Assembly: GCA_907163345.1 (NCBI GenBank)
Contig: CAJQUN010000061.1
Coordinates: 2,604,001-2,668,000 of the forward strand
DNA from: Haberlea rhodopensis
Taxonomy: Eukaryota > Streptophyta > Magnoliopsida > Lamiales > Gesneriaceae
Length of the DNA stretch: 64,000 bases
Direction: 5' to 3'
Shown: one piece after another, positions 10,738 through 21,306 of the stretch
Layout: each line of letters starts with the position of its first letter
How positions within the stretch are numbered: the first letter of the stretch is position 1
Position numbers and translations under genes: made by a program
Notes under the pieces: model-generated
Database searches by the model: none
What the model was told of the DNA's origin: nothing
Seen by the model: the letters and a program-made list of their open reading frames with translations, nothing else

Positions 10738-11030
10738 GAAGTCCCGCTGGTCCTCTAGCTGGTCTGGTCAGCTGGTCCCCCAGCTGGTTCTCTCCAGCTG
10801 GTCCTCCAGCTGGTCCTTCAGCTGGTTCTCTCCAGCTGGTATTCCAACTGGTCCTTCAGCTAGTTCTCTCCAGCTGGTACTCCAGCTGGTCTGGTCAACT
10901 GGTACTCCAACTGGTCCTTCAGCTGGTACTCCAGCTGGTCCTTCAGCTGGTACTCCAGCTGGTACTCCAGCTGGTCTGGCAACTGGTACTCCAACTGGTC
11001 CTTCAGCTGGTACTCAGCCAGTTGCTCTGG
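10738..11030 (+). repeat. Minisatellite, CAGCTGGTMCTYC type, inside the solo LTR
   Basis: More than twenty tandem short units based on CAGCTGGT followed by CCTC, CCTT, ACTC or CTCTC. Longer repeats of 12-24 bp are visible as higher-order units. Confidence 0.9.
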
Positions 11031-11145
11031 TCACCGGTAGGTGTGATCCGGTAGGTGCGATCCGGTAGGTGTGATCCGGTAGGTGCATCCGGTAGGTGTG
11101 ATCCGGTAGGTGCAATTCGGTAGGTGCAATCCGGTAGGTGTTTCA
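11031..11145 (+). repeat. Minisatellite, GATCCGGTAGGTGYG type
   Basis: About seven to eight units of 13-15 bp, GTAGGTGYGATCCG, directly after the AGCTGGT block. Confidence 0.88.
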
Positions 11146-11497
11146 GCTCTGCACCAGCAAGCTCTTGCAGATGTCTTTTCGTCAAGTAAACCTTCAAATT
11201 TGGTCTTCTGGCCTGAAATACGACTTGTAGAGAATTGAGTTTTCTATCCAACCCCTTTGGAATCAGGTCGTTTCGATATCCGAGCTATGAGATATGATCA
11301 GTTTAGTCAGCAGCGCTCGGGGTCTACTGGATGCTGAATTCTCATTTCAGCAACCAAACTCAAGGCCATTTCTTAGCAGATCATCAAGCTGTAAAATATC
11401 ATCTATGAACTGCACACTTGATGAAATATGTTAGCAACACAATAAAAAGTTTTGTTAACATCAAAACTAAGATTATTCGGTTTTCCAAAACCCAACA

Positions 11498-11835
11498 GAG
11501 AGGTCATCCCTTGAGAGGTCATCCCCTGGGAGCTCATCCTGTGAGAGGCCATTCCCTTGGAGCTCATCCCTTTGAGTGCTCATCCCCTGATAGGTCAGCC
11601 CCTAGGAGCTCATCTCTTTGAGAGCTCATCCCCTGAGAGGTCATCCCCTAGGAGCTCATCCCATGGGAGCTCATCCTTCGGAGCTCATCCATTTGAGATA
11701 TCACCCCCTGAGAGGTCACCCCCTTGGAGCTCATCACTGGGAGCTCATCCCTTGAGAGCCCATCCCCTGGGATCTCATCCCTTGAGAGGTCATCCCCTGG
11801 GAGCTCATCCCGTGAGAGGTCATTCATTGGCCTCA
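11498..11835 (+). repeat. Minisatellite, GAGAGGTCATCCCCTGGGAGCTCATCC type
   Basis: About 13-15 bp half-units GAGAGGTCATCCCCT and GGGAGCTCATCCC alternate many times. It continues the block at 9,911-9,942 across the solo LTR. Confidence 0.9.
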
Positions 11836-12005
11836 TCTCATCCTCATATCTAGGCCTCATTCCATTGGCATCATCTCGGCCACATACATTGGCCTCATCT
11901 CGGCCTCATACATAGGCCTCATCTTGGCCTCATTCTTTGGCATCAACTCGGCCTCATTCATTGGCCTCATCTCGGCCTCATAGGCCTCACCTCGGCCTCG
12001 TGACT
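11836..12005 (+). repeat. Minisatellite, GGCCTCATCTC type
   Basis: Repeats of GGCCTCATCTC and GGCCTCATWCATT, about 12 and 24 bp. It directly follows the previous block. Confidence 0.88.
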
Positions 12006-12119
12006 GGGCCTCCTCAGGTCGGTCTTGTTTAGTTTGGCATTGGGCAAAGAAGAAAATAAAATAAAAATAAAAAAGAAGAAAATGAGAGTGTGAGAAGAAG
12101 AATATGAGAGCATGAGAAT

Positions 12120-12410
12120 GAGAAGAAGAATATGAGAGCATGAGACGAACGGAAAGAGGCGAGGGATAGCCAAAATACATAACGAGGCAAGGGATGGCTA
12201 ACATACAGAATGAGGAGAGTGAGGGCTAACATACAGAATGAGGCGAGGGATGGCTAACATATAGAATGAGGAGAGGGAGGCTAAAATATTGAATGAGGCG
12301 AGGGAGGGCTAACATACTGAATGAGGCAATGGAGGGCTAACATACAAAATGAGGCGAGGGAGGTCTAAACTCCAGAATGAGGTGAGGGAGGGCTGACATA
12401 TGAATGATGC
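12120..12410 (+). repeat. Minisatellite, AATGAGGCGAGGGAGGGCTAACATACAG type
   Basis: About nine units of 27-30 bp, well conserved between units, with gradual decay at both ends. Confidence 0.88.
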
Positions 12411-12800
12411 AAGGAGGGGATGAGATACAATATCAACTTTGTGAGAGTTATGAGAGTATGGATATTCTTTATTGACTCAGATATAATGAGCTTTATTTGC
12501 TTAATATCTTATTAGCTTGGAATGTCTGTTATCGGAGTTTGTACGAGCTTTATTTGCTCTGTATATTTTGGATTTCTGGAAATCGGATGAGCTCTATCAG
12601 CTCGTGATATTTATAACTGGAACTTGGACGAGCTTTACGTGCTTGGCATTTATTATGGGGTCCTGATAAATTTTATTAGCTCGGGATGTTCTTTGACTAG
12701 GGAATCCAACCAGGCCTTCTTTAATTATTATAATGAGCTTTATTTGCTCAGGCTCTTATTAGCTCGGGATTTCTATTGATTCATTTTTTTGTCGGTATGG

Positions 12801-13084
12801 GCAATCTCAAGATGACTTTAATTTTTGTAGGAGGGGGTTTTTCACCATTATTGAGTTTTTCTCTCCCATTCCTCTTTGTTCTTAATTTTTCTCTCCAGAT
12901 GAAGGACCAAATATTTCTTCCCTTTTTGCTCTATTATTGTACAAAAATAATGTAAATCATCATTGTTTATAGTGAAAATTTAACTGGACTAGATTCCGTG
13001 GTTTATCCCTTCAATTTGAGGGGTTTACACGTAAAATTTGTGTCCCATTTAATTTCTGCTAAATGGTAATTTTTTGATATAACA
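12801..13084 (+). mobile_element. 3' part of an LTR (right copy of the degraded element)
   Basis: Counterpart of 9,340-9,651, ending GATATAACA. It is followed by ordinary AT-rich DNA. The LTR probably begins further left (12,400-12,700) but the start is not clear. Confidence 0.55.
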
Positions 13085-13332
13085 CTACACAATCCAAAAA
13101 AAGACAAACTCGAGCATGAAAGTTTTGCTATGTTCGGGGTCCAATGAGTCGAGCCACTTTCGGCCTAAGTAGAAAAAGAATTATTACAATTAATACCTCT
13201 ATCAAAAAAATTATTTTTTAAAAAAAAAAATACCATAAAACCTATTTTAGCAAATTTATAACTACCATATCTCACCCACTTTCCCAAATTCAAAAAATTA
13301 CTCATTATTCTATATAAGTTCTAAATATATTT
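13085..13332. other. AT-rich intergenic stretch
   Basis: Nothing recognised. Its last five bases TATTT are the left target duplication of the next solo LTR. Confidence 0.5.
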
Positions 13333-14049
13333 TGTGATGCCCGGGAATTAACGGTGTTAATACCGGAGTAGTAATGATCCTTAATGGATTTCAGTACAAT
13401 TATGAATTAATTGCGGTATTGGGACTCCCGAGGATTTTAAATCCAGTATTTGGGATCGTTGGATCCAATGGCTGAGATTATATTCTCATCGTGGTGAAAA
13501 ACCTTGGAATTGGGTTTTTGGTGGTATCTGGGGTCCAGAGTACTTTGTATTGGGGCTGGTATTGGAAAAGGTGATTAGAGAGATGATTTTTGAAAATAGA
13601 TGATATTTAATGAATCATGATGTATTTGTGGAGGAGTTGGTATTTTGGAGCTTTGGAACTATATATACCAAGTGGACTCAATGTTCCGGGATTACACAAA
13701 TCATTTCCCCTCTCTCTCCTCTCATCCACGCCTCTCTCTTTCCCCCCAAACCCCTCTTTTCTTCAATTGAAGAAAATGGATAGAAGCTTGGCTCGGGAGC
13801 CAGATTTCTCGAAGAAAAGTTGGTGATTTTCTTCCCCTCGCCTTTACCTTCGTTTTGATTGTAGAATTGTTGATTTTGGTTAAGGTTTGGGTTGGATTTG
13901 GATTTGGGAATTTTTGGTAAAAATCTTGAAGTTGATTTTTTGGAGTTTTTATTGGTTTTAAATGGTGTATTTGAGGTGTTGAAGGTGTATAGGGTGTTAG
14001 TTTTGAGTTTGGGTGAAAAACACCATTAAAGCTCGAATTTTTCGGAAAC

Positions 14050-14275
14050 CCGCAGGTCGCGATCGATCGCGGCTTGGTGCCGATCGATCGCGACATGTTA
14101 CTGATTTTGGGAAGGCGATGAGCAGTAGCGGCGATCGATCGCGGAGAGTGGGAGATCGATCGCGAGGGTCTGGGCGATCGATCGCGAGATTTGGCGATCG
14201 ATCGCGGCTGGCAGTGTTTCGAGCAGTGGACTTGCGCGATCGATCGTGCCTGAAGGGCGATCGATTGCGGCCCTG
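14050..14275 (+). repeat. GATCGATC palindrome array (8 copies) in solo LTR
   Basis: Eight copies of GCGATCGATCGC or close variants (near 14,059, 14,082, 14,132, 14,154, 14,174, 14,194, 14,237 and 14,258), with unrelated spacers of about 10-40 bp. Confidence 0.92.
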
Positions 14276-14747
14276 TTTCCTTTGATTTTTCGAAAATTTT
14301 GAGTCGGGGTTTTGGAAATCGAGGTTTAATTAGACGATTTCTGGGGCAATGTCTACATTCCAATGGGAATGCTATGCCTTTAAAATGGAATGGTTGGAGC
14401 CAAGTTTTAATAAAGATTGGATTGTTCGATTTAATATTTGGTTAACCTTTGAACTTGTATAGTGGAATATTTTGGGTATTATGCATGCTTAGCCGGAGTC
14501 TTTTAAAATGGTTAATCGTCATGGATGACGATATAATTGAGGATTGTGAACGTGCTTGGGCACGTGGTTGCATACTTGTAATTGATTATGAGTTATTTAT
14601 GTGTTAGCACATAATTCATTGGATCACGGGACTAAGGCAAGGTTGGATTCGAACTACAGAATTATAAGGTACGTATAACGTACGAGCATAGCCTGTTATA
14701 TTATTGCATCTGTGAAATGCATGGTTATTTGTGTTTACAATAAATGG

Positions 14748-14748
<1 letters not shown>

Positions 14749-14809
<61 letters not shown>
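14749..14809. repeat. (TA)n microsatellite
   Basis: About 30 uninterrupted TA units inside the solo LTR, absent from the sister LTR at 25,055. Confidence 0.97.
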
Positions 14810-14812
<3 letters not shown>

Positions 14813-14819
14813 GAATTAT

Positions 14820-14945
14820 ATGGTGCCGCTTTTGAGCGAGCAATGATTGGGATGATGCCGTTGTTGAGCAAACATCGGTTATGACGCCGCCGCTGTTGAG
14901 CGTGCGTGAGATTAAAATGCCGCTATTGTAGAGCAAGCGATGAAA
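14820..14945 (+). repeat. Short hairpin modules GCCGCT...GAGCGA in LTR
   Basis: Four spaced modules of the form GCCGYT-(loop)-GAGCRA, each able to fold as a small hairpin. The sister LTR has equivalent modules at 26,123-26,225. Confidence 0.6.
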
Positions 14946-15886
14946 TAGAACTATAGAACTATTAATGAGGTATATGGAATATCTTTAATCATTGTTTAAT
15001 GATTGATATTATTGATTATGGTAACGATATATGTGGAATGGATTAGTTAATCAATGTAATGATTAACTGGCATTTGGGAATTTGATGGTTTCAGTTATTT
15101 TGAGAACAGGAACAGCACAGGGGATCCCAGATGAGGATGATACCATCCAGGGAGTATCATTTAAATTACATGGCATTTACATTTCTGTAAATTATGAACT
15201 GTGTTATGATTATCGGATTGGTGGTATTGGTATGCTCACCCCGTGTGGGGCTGTCTCTGTTGGGGCAGGTGGTACAGGTGCAGCAATGGCTTTGGAGTTG
15301 AACTCGGGCTGTTGATTGGGGTACTTCCAGGCTTGAAGTACCAGAGCTGGTCGAACAGGTACAACGGTAGATCCGTAGTTGAGATCGAGCTATGGATGAG
15401 AGGTGCTTCCAGGATCGAAGTACCAGTAACGATATTTGGTAGAGTACCTTATGCATTAAATACACATTCATTCATTGGGTGCTCGCATGTGAGCACGCTT
15501 ATATGTGTTAATGGAATGTATAAAAGGGCATGGCTTTTCTCTCTTTATTTATTGTTTGCATGCAATTAAATACGGAATTGCTAAATGAATTGATAGCATA
15601 TTAGTGTATTATAAGGGTGCATGCTATGTAAGTGATCTTGGTTGGGGAATTTGAAATATTATGTGGTTCTAATGCAAGAAATTTTATAGATGGTATATTA
15701 TGCTATTCTTGCGTATGATTTTCCTCGTGATTACATGAGAGTATGCACTAAATACATGAATTAATAAACTAATAGATGATTAAGGGCACGAGGGTCCTTA
15801 CATATTTAATATGATTCTATGGTTATTTTTCTTTAAAAACACATTATCCAAACAATGATGACAAATGATAATAAAATAATCATAGC

Positions 15887-16621
15887 CAGGGGCAGAGGGA
15901 GGAGGTGCGAGGGGGGCAGTCACACCCCCCCCCCCCCCCCCAACATAAGTCATTGTAGTGTAATTGTTAGTTGTTCACTTGTCATTTGAGAGATCCAAGT
16001 TTCGATTCCTACCACAACATTTTTTACATTTTAAACCATGTGGTCTCAGCTTTTTGTTCTTATTGTGGAGGGTTGGAAGCGGATAATGCAGTATTTGTTG
16101 TTGTTTTCGATCGGGTGCGCTAGCGATAAGGCCAAGAAGCATGCCATAGACTAGTGAAAGTACTTGAAAAACTCAAGGATAAAACAATTATCCTTCAGTT
16201 TGAGGTTCGGCTCTAGGAAGGCCTCGAATGTGGAGGGGCTTATATTAAATACCTCCGCCCTCAGGATGCTGCATGGATTCCCAAGGAACTTGTCAATTAG
16301 TTCGAAATACAAAATCATGGCAGTGTGATATCTTCATTTCCATCAAACATTTATACACACATAATGTGAACGAATTTACTGGTTTTCTTGGAGTAAAATC
16401 ACTCAGATTTCTTGGCATCTTTCAAACCAAAAGAAACAAGATTGACTAGATAACTCATCGATTTAGACACTTATTTATATTTTTTATTGTACTAAATTAA
16501 TATTATGTTTATAATCAAATTTGTATTAGAATATATGTACAAATATAATAATGATTACTATATTAATTATTTGAAAATTTATTTTTGCTCTCCCTAATTT
16601 ATTTTCCTGGCTACGCCCTTG
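15887..16621 (+). mobile_element. hAT-type non-autonomous element with 8-bp TSD ATCATAGC
   Basis: Left end CAGGGGCAGAGGGAGG and right end CCTGGCTACGCCCTTG are inverted repeats (11 of 16 match). ATCATAGC occurs at 15,879-15,886 and 16,622-16,629, a perfect 8-bp TSD as made by hAT transposases. At 735 bp, with no transposase frame, it is non-autonomous. It holds a C homopolymer near 15,924-15,941 and a tRNA-like stretch at 15,955-16,012 (GTAGTGTAATTGTTAG, then AGTTTCGATTCC). Confidence 0.85.
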
Positions 16622-16629
16622 ATCATAGC

Positions 16630-17049
16630 TACTTTCACATAGTTTTATATAAAAACTAACTAAGGATCGAAAATAATTACTAACAAAAAAACCAACTACA
16701 CAAGCATGCAATACGCTTACAATGACATTATTATTATTATAATTCATCAAATGTTTAAATTAATTTAAAGTAGTTGTGTCACATGCTTTTTGGCTCAAAA
16801 TACTCACAGTCCCAATTTAGGTCAAGATCTTGAGCACGAAACTCATATATATTAAATAAATATATTTCGAGTCTTTCAACGTTAGTTTTTAGTAATAGCT
16901 GAATATATGACGAACATTTTCGAATTGGCCAGCTATTGAAAGTACTTTATGGCTGATTAATCATGATGAACTGCGAAGAATATCTGTTTACTAAATATTA
17001 AACGAATGAGAAGAAAGAAATCAAGAGCTTCGAGCCAATAAAGACTAAG
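16630..17049. other. AT-rich intergenic stretch
   Basis: No gene or repeat recognised. Confidence 0.45.
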
Positions 17050-17261
17050 AAGGTTGACTCAAGAATAAATTGGGGAGTTGCTGATGGAGAGGATATCATG
17101 GTCTGGCACTATATAGTATCAGGATCTTATTCTTTAAAGCACATGTGTGGCGGGCAATCCATGAGGCACCCGCTGCTCGAGCACACCTAATTTTGCATGG
17201 TATTAATGCTGATATCATGTGCCCTCGCTGTCATCAATATCCAGAACATAGGTTTAATGTG
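17050..17261 (+). pseudogene. LINE remnant, zf-RVT region (left part)
   Basis: Across a frameshift it encodes GEDIMVWHYIVSGSYSLK and then AHVWRAIHEAPAARAHLI with CPRCHQYPEHR, the pattern of the zinc-binding region (zf-RVT) behind the reverse transcriptase of plant LINEs. It breaks off at the copia insertion and resumes at about 22,067. Confidence 0.7.
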
Positions 17262-17473
17262 TGTAAAACAATATAAACAGTGATATTTTGTGGTAACCAA
17301 TTTTCTCATTCACCTTTTTTCACAGGTCAATATATAGATACAATTATACTTTGAAAATTAACATATTCAAGATAACAATATAAAAGGCTCATATAATTAT
17401 GAGATCTATTTTTTAATAGACTATCTAGTAAATAATCTCTATATTTACTTGTATACAAAGATCTTACTTTCCA
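17262..17473 (-). repeat. 3' LTR of the copia element
   Basis: On plus it runs TGTAAAACAATA...CTTTCCA. It differs from its partner by scattered substitutions and small indels. Confidence 0.92.
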
Positions 17474-17491
17474 TACTCCCCCTCAAGTTGA
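17474..17491 (-). other. Polypurine tract of the copia element
   Basis: Read on minus, AACTTGAGGGGGAGTA directly precedes the LTR. Confidence 0.8.
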
Positions 17492-17620
17492 AGCATAAAT
17501 ATCCAACATGCCCAACTTGTCAATTACAGTATGAGATGCTCTTCTTGAAACTGTTTTTGTAAGGACATCGGCAATTTGGTCTTCAGATTTGACAAAAACA
17601 AACTGAATAATCTTTTTTAT

Positions 17621-19057
17621 CTATCTTTTCCTTGATGAAATGTCTGTCAACTTCAACATTTTGGTAGGATCATGTTGTGCTGGGTTCTGTGCAATCTCAA
17701 TAGTGGCCTTATTATCACAATAAAGATTTATCGGCTTTACATGTTCAATTCCCAAATCTAATTGAACATGATCAATCCATAATAATTCACATATTCCATG
17801 AGCCATGCCTCGAAATTCAGCTTTTGCACTTGATCTCGCAACTACCTTTTCTTTCTTGCTTTTCCACGTTACAAGATTTCCTTCCACAAAGGTAAAATAA
17901 CCAGATGTAGACTTTCTGGTTGTTTGATCACCTGCCCAATCTGCATCTATGTATCCTTCTATGTTCGAAACATTGTTCTTCTTGAAGAACAAACCCCTCC
18001 CTGTAGAGCCTTTCAAGTACCTCAGGATTCGGAGTACTGCATTCATATGTTCTTCACTCGGTTGATGCATGAATTGACTTACGACACTTACTGCATAGGC
18101 TATATCTGGTCTGGTGTGAGACAAATAGATCAATCTCCCTACTAGTCATTGGTAGCGTCGTATATCTGTCGGAGTTTGGTTTGGAAAAATTCCAAGCTTA
18201 TGATTCATTTCTATAGGCGTCTCGGCTGGTTTGCAAGCAAGCATTCCAGTTTCAGTGAGGAGATCAAGTACATATTTTCTTTGAGAAAGGAAAATCCCTT
18301 AATCAGTCCTTACTACTTCAATGCCAAGAAAATATTTAAGTTCTCCCAGGTCCTTCATTTCGAATTCAGCAGCTAAATACTCTTGTAGATGTTTCATCTC
18401 CTCATCATCATCTCATGTTAAGACCATATTATCAACATAGACTATTAAGGCTATTACCTTTCCTCACTTGTGTTTTATAAACAAGGTGTGATCTGTACCA
18501 CTTGGTTCATATCCGAAGGCTTTCATTGTCATGGAAAATCTCCCAAACCAGGCCCTCGGTGACTGCTTGAGGCCATACAATGATTTTTTTAATCTACATA
18601 CTTTATTTCTGTCCGAGGGGCCGAGTTTCTCACCTGGTGGCATTTCCATATACACCTCTTCTTCTAAATCTACATTGAGAAAGGCATTCTTCACATCAAA
18701 TTGTTTGAGGGGCCATTCTCGATTCGCTGCTAAGGATATAAGAAAGCGAATTGTATTTAGCTTAGCTATTGGTGCGAAGATCTCTTGGTAGTCCACTCCA
18801 TACTTTTGGGCATAACCCTTAGCAACCCAATCTTGCTTTGCATCTATCAAAGGTTCCATCAACCTTTAGTTTTACGGTGTACACCCATCTACATCCGATT
18901 GTAGTGGGGCAAGTTCCCATGTGGAATTCTTTTCGAATGTTTCCATTTCTTCTTTCATTGCCTTAATCCATTTAGGATCATTAAGGGCTTCCAGCATATT
19001 ACTATGAATAGCAACACTAGATAATTGATTGGTAGCAAATGCATATGTTTCAGACAA
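17621..19057 (-). pseudogene. Copia reverse transcriptase and RNase H, broken
   Basis: On minus: WIKAMKEEMETFEKNSTWEL, VAKGYAQKYGVDYQEIFAP, FDVKNAFLNVDLEEEVYM, LYGLKQSPRAW, then RNase H with IDADWAGDQTTRKSTSGY, SSAKAEFRGM and LYCDNKATIEIAQNP. The second catalytic box reads YVDN instead of YVDD (codon 18,428-18,430), losing an essential aspartate. At least four frameshifts or stops interrupt the frame (near 18,870, 18,460, 18,415 and 18,145). Confidence 0.92.
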
Positions 19058-19316
19058 GTTTTCTGTGGAAACATAATTGTTGATAGGATATTTAACCTTG
19101 GTTTTGGGATCGGGGTCATATTGTTTTCTTTGGTATACCTTTGTTCGATCTTTGAGAGTATCTTAAACTAGGATTATCGAAAAGTACACAAGATTCATCA
19201 GTAGAGTGTGATATTACCTGGGGGCTACCGATTTGGATATTCTAGGTTGGCTCTTCGGTTAATGGTGTTAAAGTAGGCAACTCCATGTTGCTTGGACCTT
19301 CATTGTTATCAGTGTG

Positions 19317-20345
19317 TTATGTATTGTCATGATTGTATTGAAGCAACATTTCTTCTGGCTCAAAAAATACTCCATCCAGTTCCATATGCACTGTCATCAC
19401 CCATATGTCCCCTTGGTCCTTGTAATATATCAGTATTCTCCCCCTCAAGGGAAGAAGTTGAAGCTCCTCCTTCGTAGTATGGGTCAGATTCTTGGAAGGA
19501 GACATTGAAGGTGACATGTAATTTATGAGTTTGGGGATCATAACATCGATACCCTTTCTGAAAATCAGAATATCAAACAAATATACACCTTTTTGCACAA
19601 GGATCAAGCTTGGTTCGCAAAACTTTCGGAATGTGGACATATTCGGTACAACCAAAAACTTGAGGTTCAAGGTTTGGAATATGGGGAATGGAAAAAAAGA
19701 TTGCATTTTTTGTTGAGGGGTTTGAGAGTCTAACACACGAGAAGGTGATCTATTGATGAGATATGTCGCAAATTTTACTGCTTTGCCCCAAAAATATTGT
19801 GGTGCATTCTTCCCAAAGAGGGAAGCACGAACCACTTCTAAGATTTGTCGATTCTTCCGTTCCGCTAGACCATTATGTTGTGGGGTACAAGTACACGAGG
19901 TGTTATGACGAATTCCATGCTGATTCAGAAAATTACCAAGAGATGAGTCCATAAATTCCTTTGCATTATCCGTTTGCCAAACTTGAATATGCTTCTGATA
20001 TTGTGTACTAACCATATTTTGAAATTTTCGAAAAGTTGTACAAACATCACTTTTGTTATGGAGTAATGATACACAAGTCATGTGTGTACATTCGTCAATA
20101 GATGTGACAAAATATCTAGCTTTAGATAAAGAATGAAATTTTGTAGGTCCCCATACGTCGGAGTGTATAACTGCAAATGGTTCAATACTTTTATTCAAAC
20201 TAGGTGAATAAGAAGCACGATGACTCTTTGCCACTTTGCAAATATTACAACAAAAATCTGAATCACTTAAATTCGAAAAACGATGTGGTTGTAACTTCCT
20301 AAGATAACTAAAAGAAGATGACCTAATCGCTGATGCCATAGCCAA
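19317..20345 (-). pseudogene. Copia integrase, partly open
   Basis: A 342-codon frame holds the end of the zinc-binding pre-integrase domain (CNICKVAKSHR) and the integrase core: VIHSDVWGP with the first aspartate, WQTDNAKEFMDS with the second, and PQHNGLAERKNRQILEV with the catalytic glutamate. From about 19,640 the frame leaves the family pattern, so there is a frameshift there. The start at 20,345 is only the edge of the open frame; the pol frame originally continued from the protease. Confidence 0.88.
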
Positions 20346-20472
20346 ATGTCCGTCTTGTTCTTTTCTTGACTACTAGTCTGATAAGCAACATTGAATTTTT
20401 TTTCTTCATTTTCTATTAATTCCAAGTAGTAGAGTTTGCCTCGTTTAACACCATAACCAAGAGTCTTCCGGG

Positions 20473-21255
20473 TCAGAATATCCTAAAAATACAGAAAGAA
20501 GGCCAAAAGGTTACAGTGCATTTGAGGTGTGAAGTAATCTGTCCAACGGATAAAAGGTTATAAGCAAGTGATGGCACGACTAATACAGAGTTCAAAATAA
20601 GTTTATTAGATAAGCTAACTGATCCTTGTCCAACAATATAACACATGCTACCGTCGGTGGTGGAGACAATGGATTGAGGAGATGGATTGACAGACTTGAG
20701 TTGGGTTGAATCCTTAATCATATGATCAGATGCACCTGTATCAATTATCCATGTATTGTTACCAGAAATTGCAGAAATACTATTTACCTTACCCATAATA
20801 CCTGAGTGAGCTACATTTGCAGTTGGTACAGATTCCTCCATGGTGGATGCCAAACCATTAGTAGTCACCATAGCTTTTCCTGTAGCCTTTTTCCGTGGTT
20901 TTTTTGAAAAATGCCACCAATCAAGATACCCAGTGATTTCGTAACATCGTTGTTTTGAGTTGCCTGATTCACCACAATGTTCACACATGAAATTGTTAGA
21001 TTTTCCAGTTGATTGATTCTTTCGATTTTTCCCGGGTTTGGGAAATCCTTGTCGATTCTTAGTAGTTAACATCACGGAATGTTCAGAGATTAGGCGTGGT
21101 CCTCCCATTGTCTGTCTTTGTTGATGTTCCCTTCGAACATATGCGTATGTTCTTTCCAAATCAAGTTTTGGGTCTTTACGTAGGATTTCTCCCCGAACTT
21201 GATCAAATTCCGAGTCGAGTCCACTTAGGAAGATATGGACTCGGAGCCTAGCCAT
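20473..21255 (-). pseudogene. Copia gag C-terminus, zinc knuckle and protease
   Basis: The frame carries the end of gag (LRVHIFLSGLDSEFDQVRGEIL), a zinc knuckle CEHCGESGNSKQRC in which the zinc-binding histidine is replaced by asparagine (codon 20,959-20,961), and the retroviral-type protease motif WIIDTGASDHM followed by LAYNLLSVGQ. It is separated from the upstream gag by a stop between 21,256 and 21,306. Confidence 0.88.
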
Positions 21256-21306
21256 TGCTGAATGTAACCGGATTACTCCTTCAATCGTCCCTTCTTGAGA
21301 GGTTCA

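Larger units (their letters stand above)
9943..11497 (+). mobile_element. Solo LTR (1,555 bp) with perfect TSD GAGAG
   Basis: Starts TGTCAGGATCG and ends AACCCAACA. GAGAG at 9,938-9,942 and at 11,498-11,502 is the 5-bp target duplication, and the host minisatellite continues on both sides, so the ends are certain. No internal retroelement genes remain, so it is a solo LTR from recombination between two LTRs. The same family appears truncated at 2,403-3,380 and in reverse at about 32,575-33,431. It contains two minisatellites. The long frames over 10,461-11,068 are only repeat translations. Confidence 0.9.
9672..12800 (+). mobile_element. Internal remnant of the degraded LTR element, mostly minisatellites
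   Basis: Between the two related LTR ends there is no gag or pol, only short AT-rich sequence, three minisatellite blocks, and a later solo LTR (9,943-11,497). It may be a non-autonomous Tat-like element or one reduced by deletion. The GAGCTTTATTTGCTC and TATTAGCTCGGG repeats at 12,480-12,780 may be part of the right LTR. Confidence 0.45.
13333..15802 (+). mobile_element. Solo LTR of a Ty3 chromovirus-like element (2,470 bp), TSD TATTT
   Basis: Starts TGTGATGCCCGGG and ends GGGTCCTTACA. TATTT occurs at 13,328-13,332 and 15,803-15,807, a perfect 5-bp TSD. The end is like those of the Ty3-1 LTRs and of the LTR at 25,055-27,005, with which it aligns over about 1.9 kb. It holds a GATCGATC palindrome array, a (TA)n tract, repeated short hairpins, and the GCTCACCCC...GTGGGG box seen in the other Ty3-like LTRs here. 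Confidence 0.92.

Noticed and set aside
10461..11068. Long frames rich in QLVLQLV or AGTPAGPS repeats
   Set aside because: Pure translation of the AGCTGGT minisatellite in a solo LTR; no start context and no conservation.
11498..12410. Possible CRISPR-like array
   Set aside because: The repeats are contiguous degenerate minisatellite units without unique spacers, in a plant genome.
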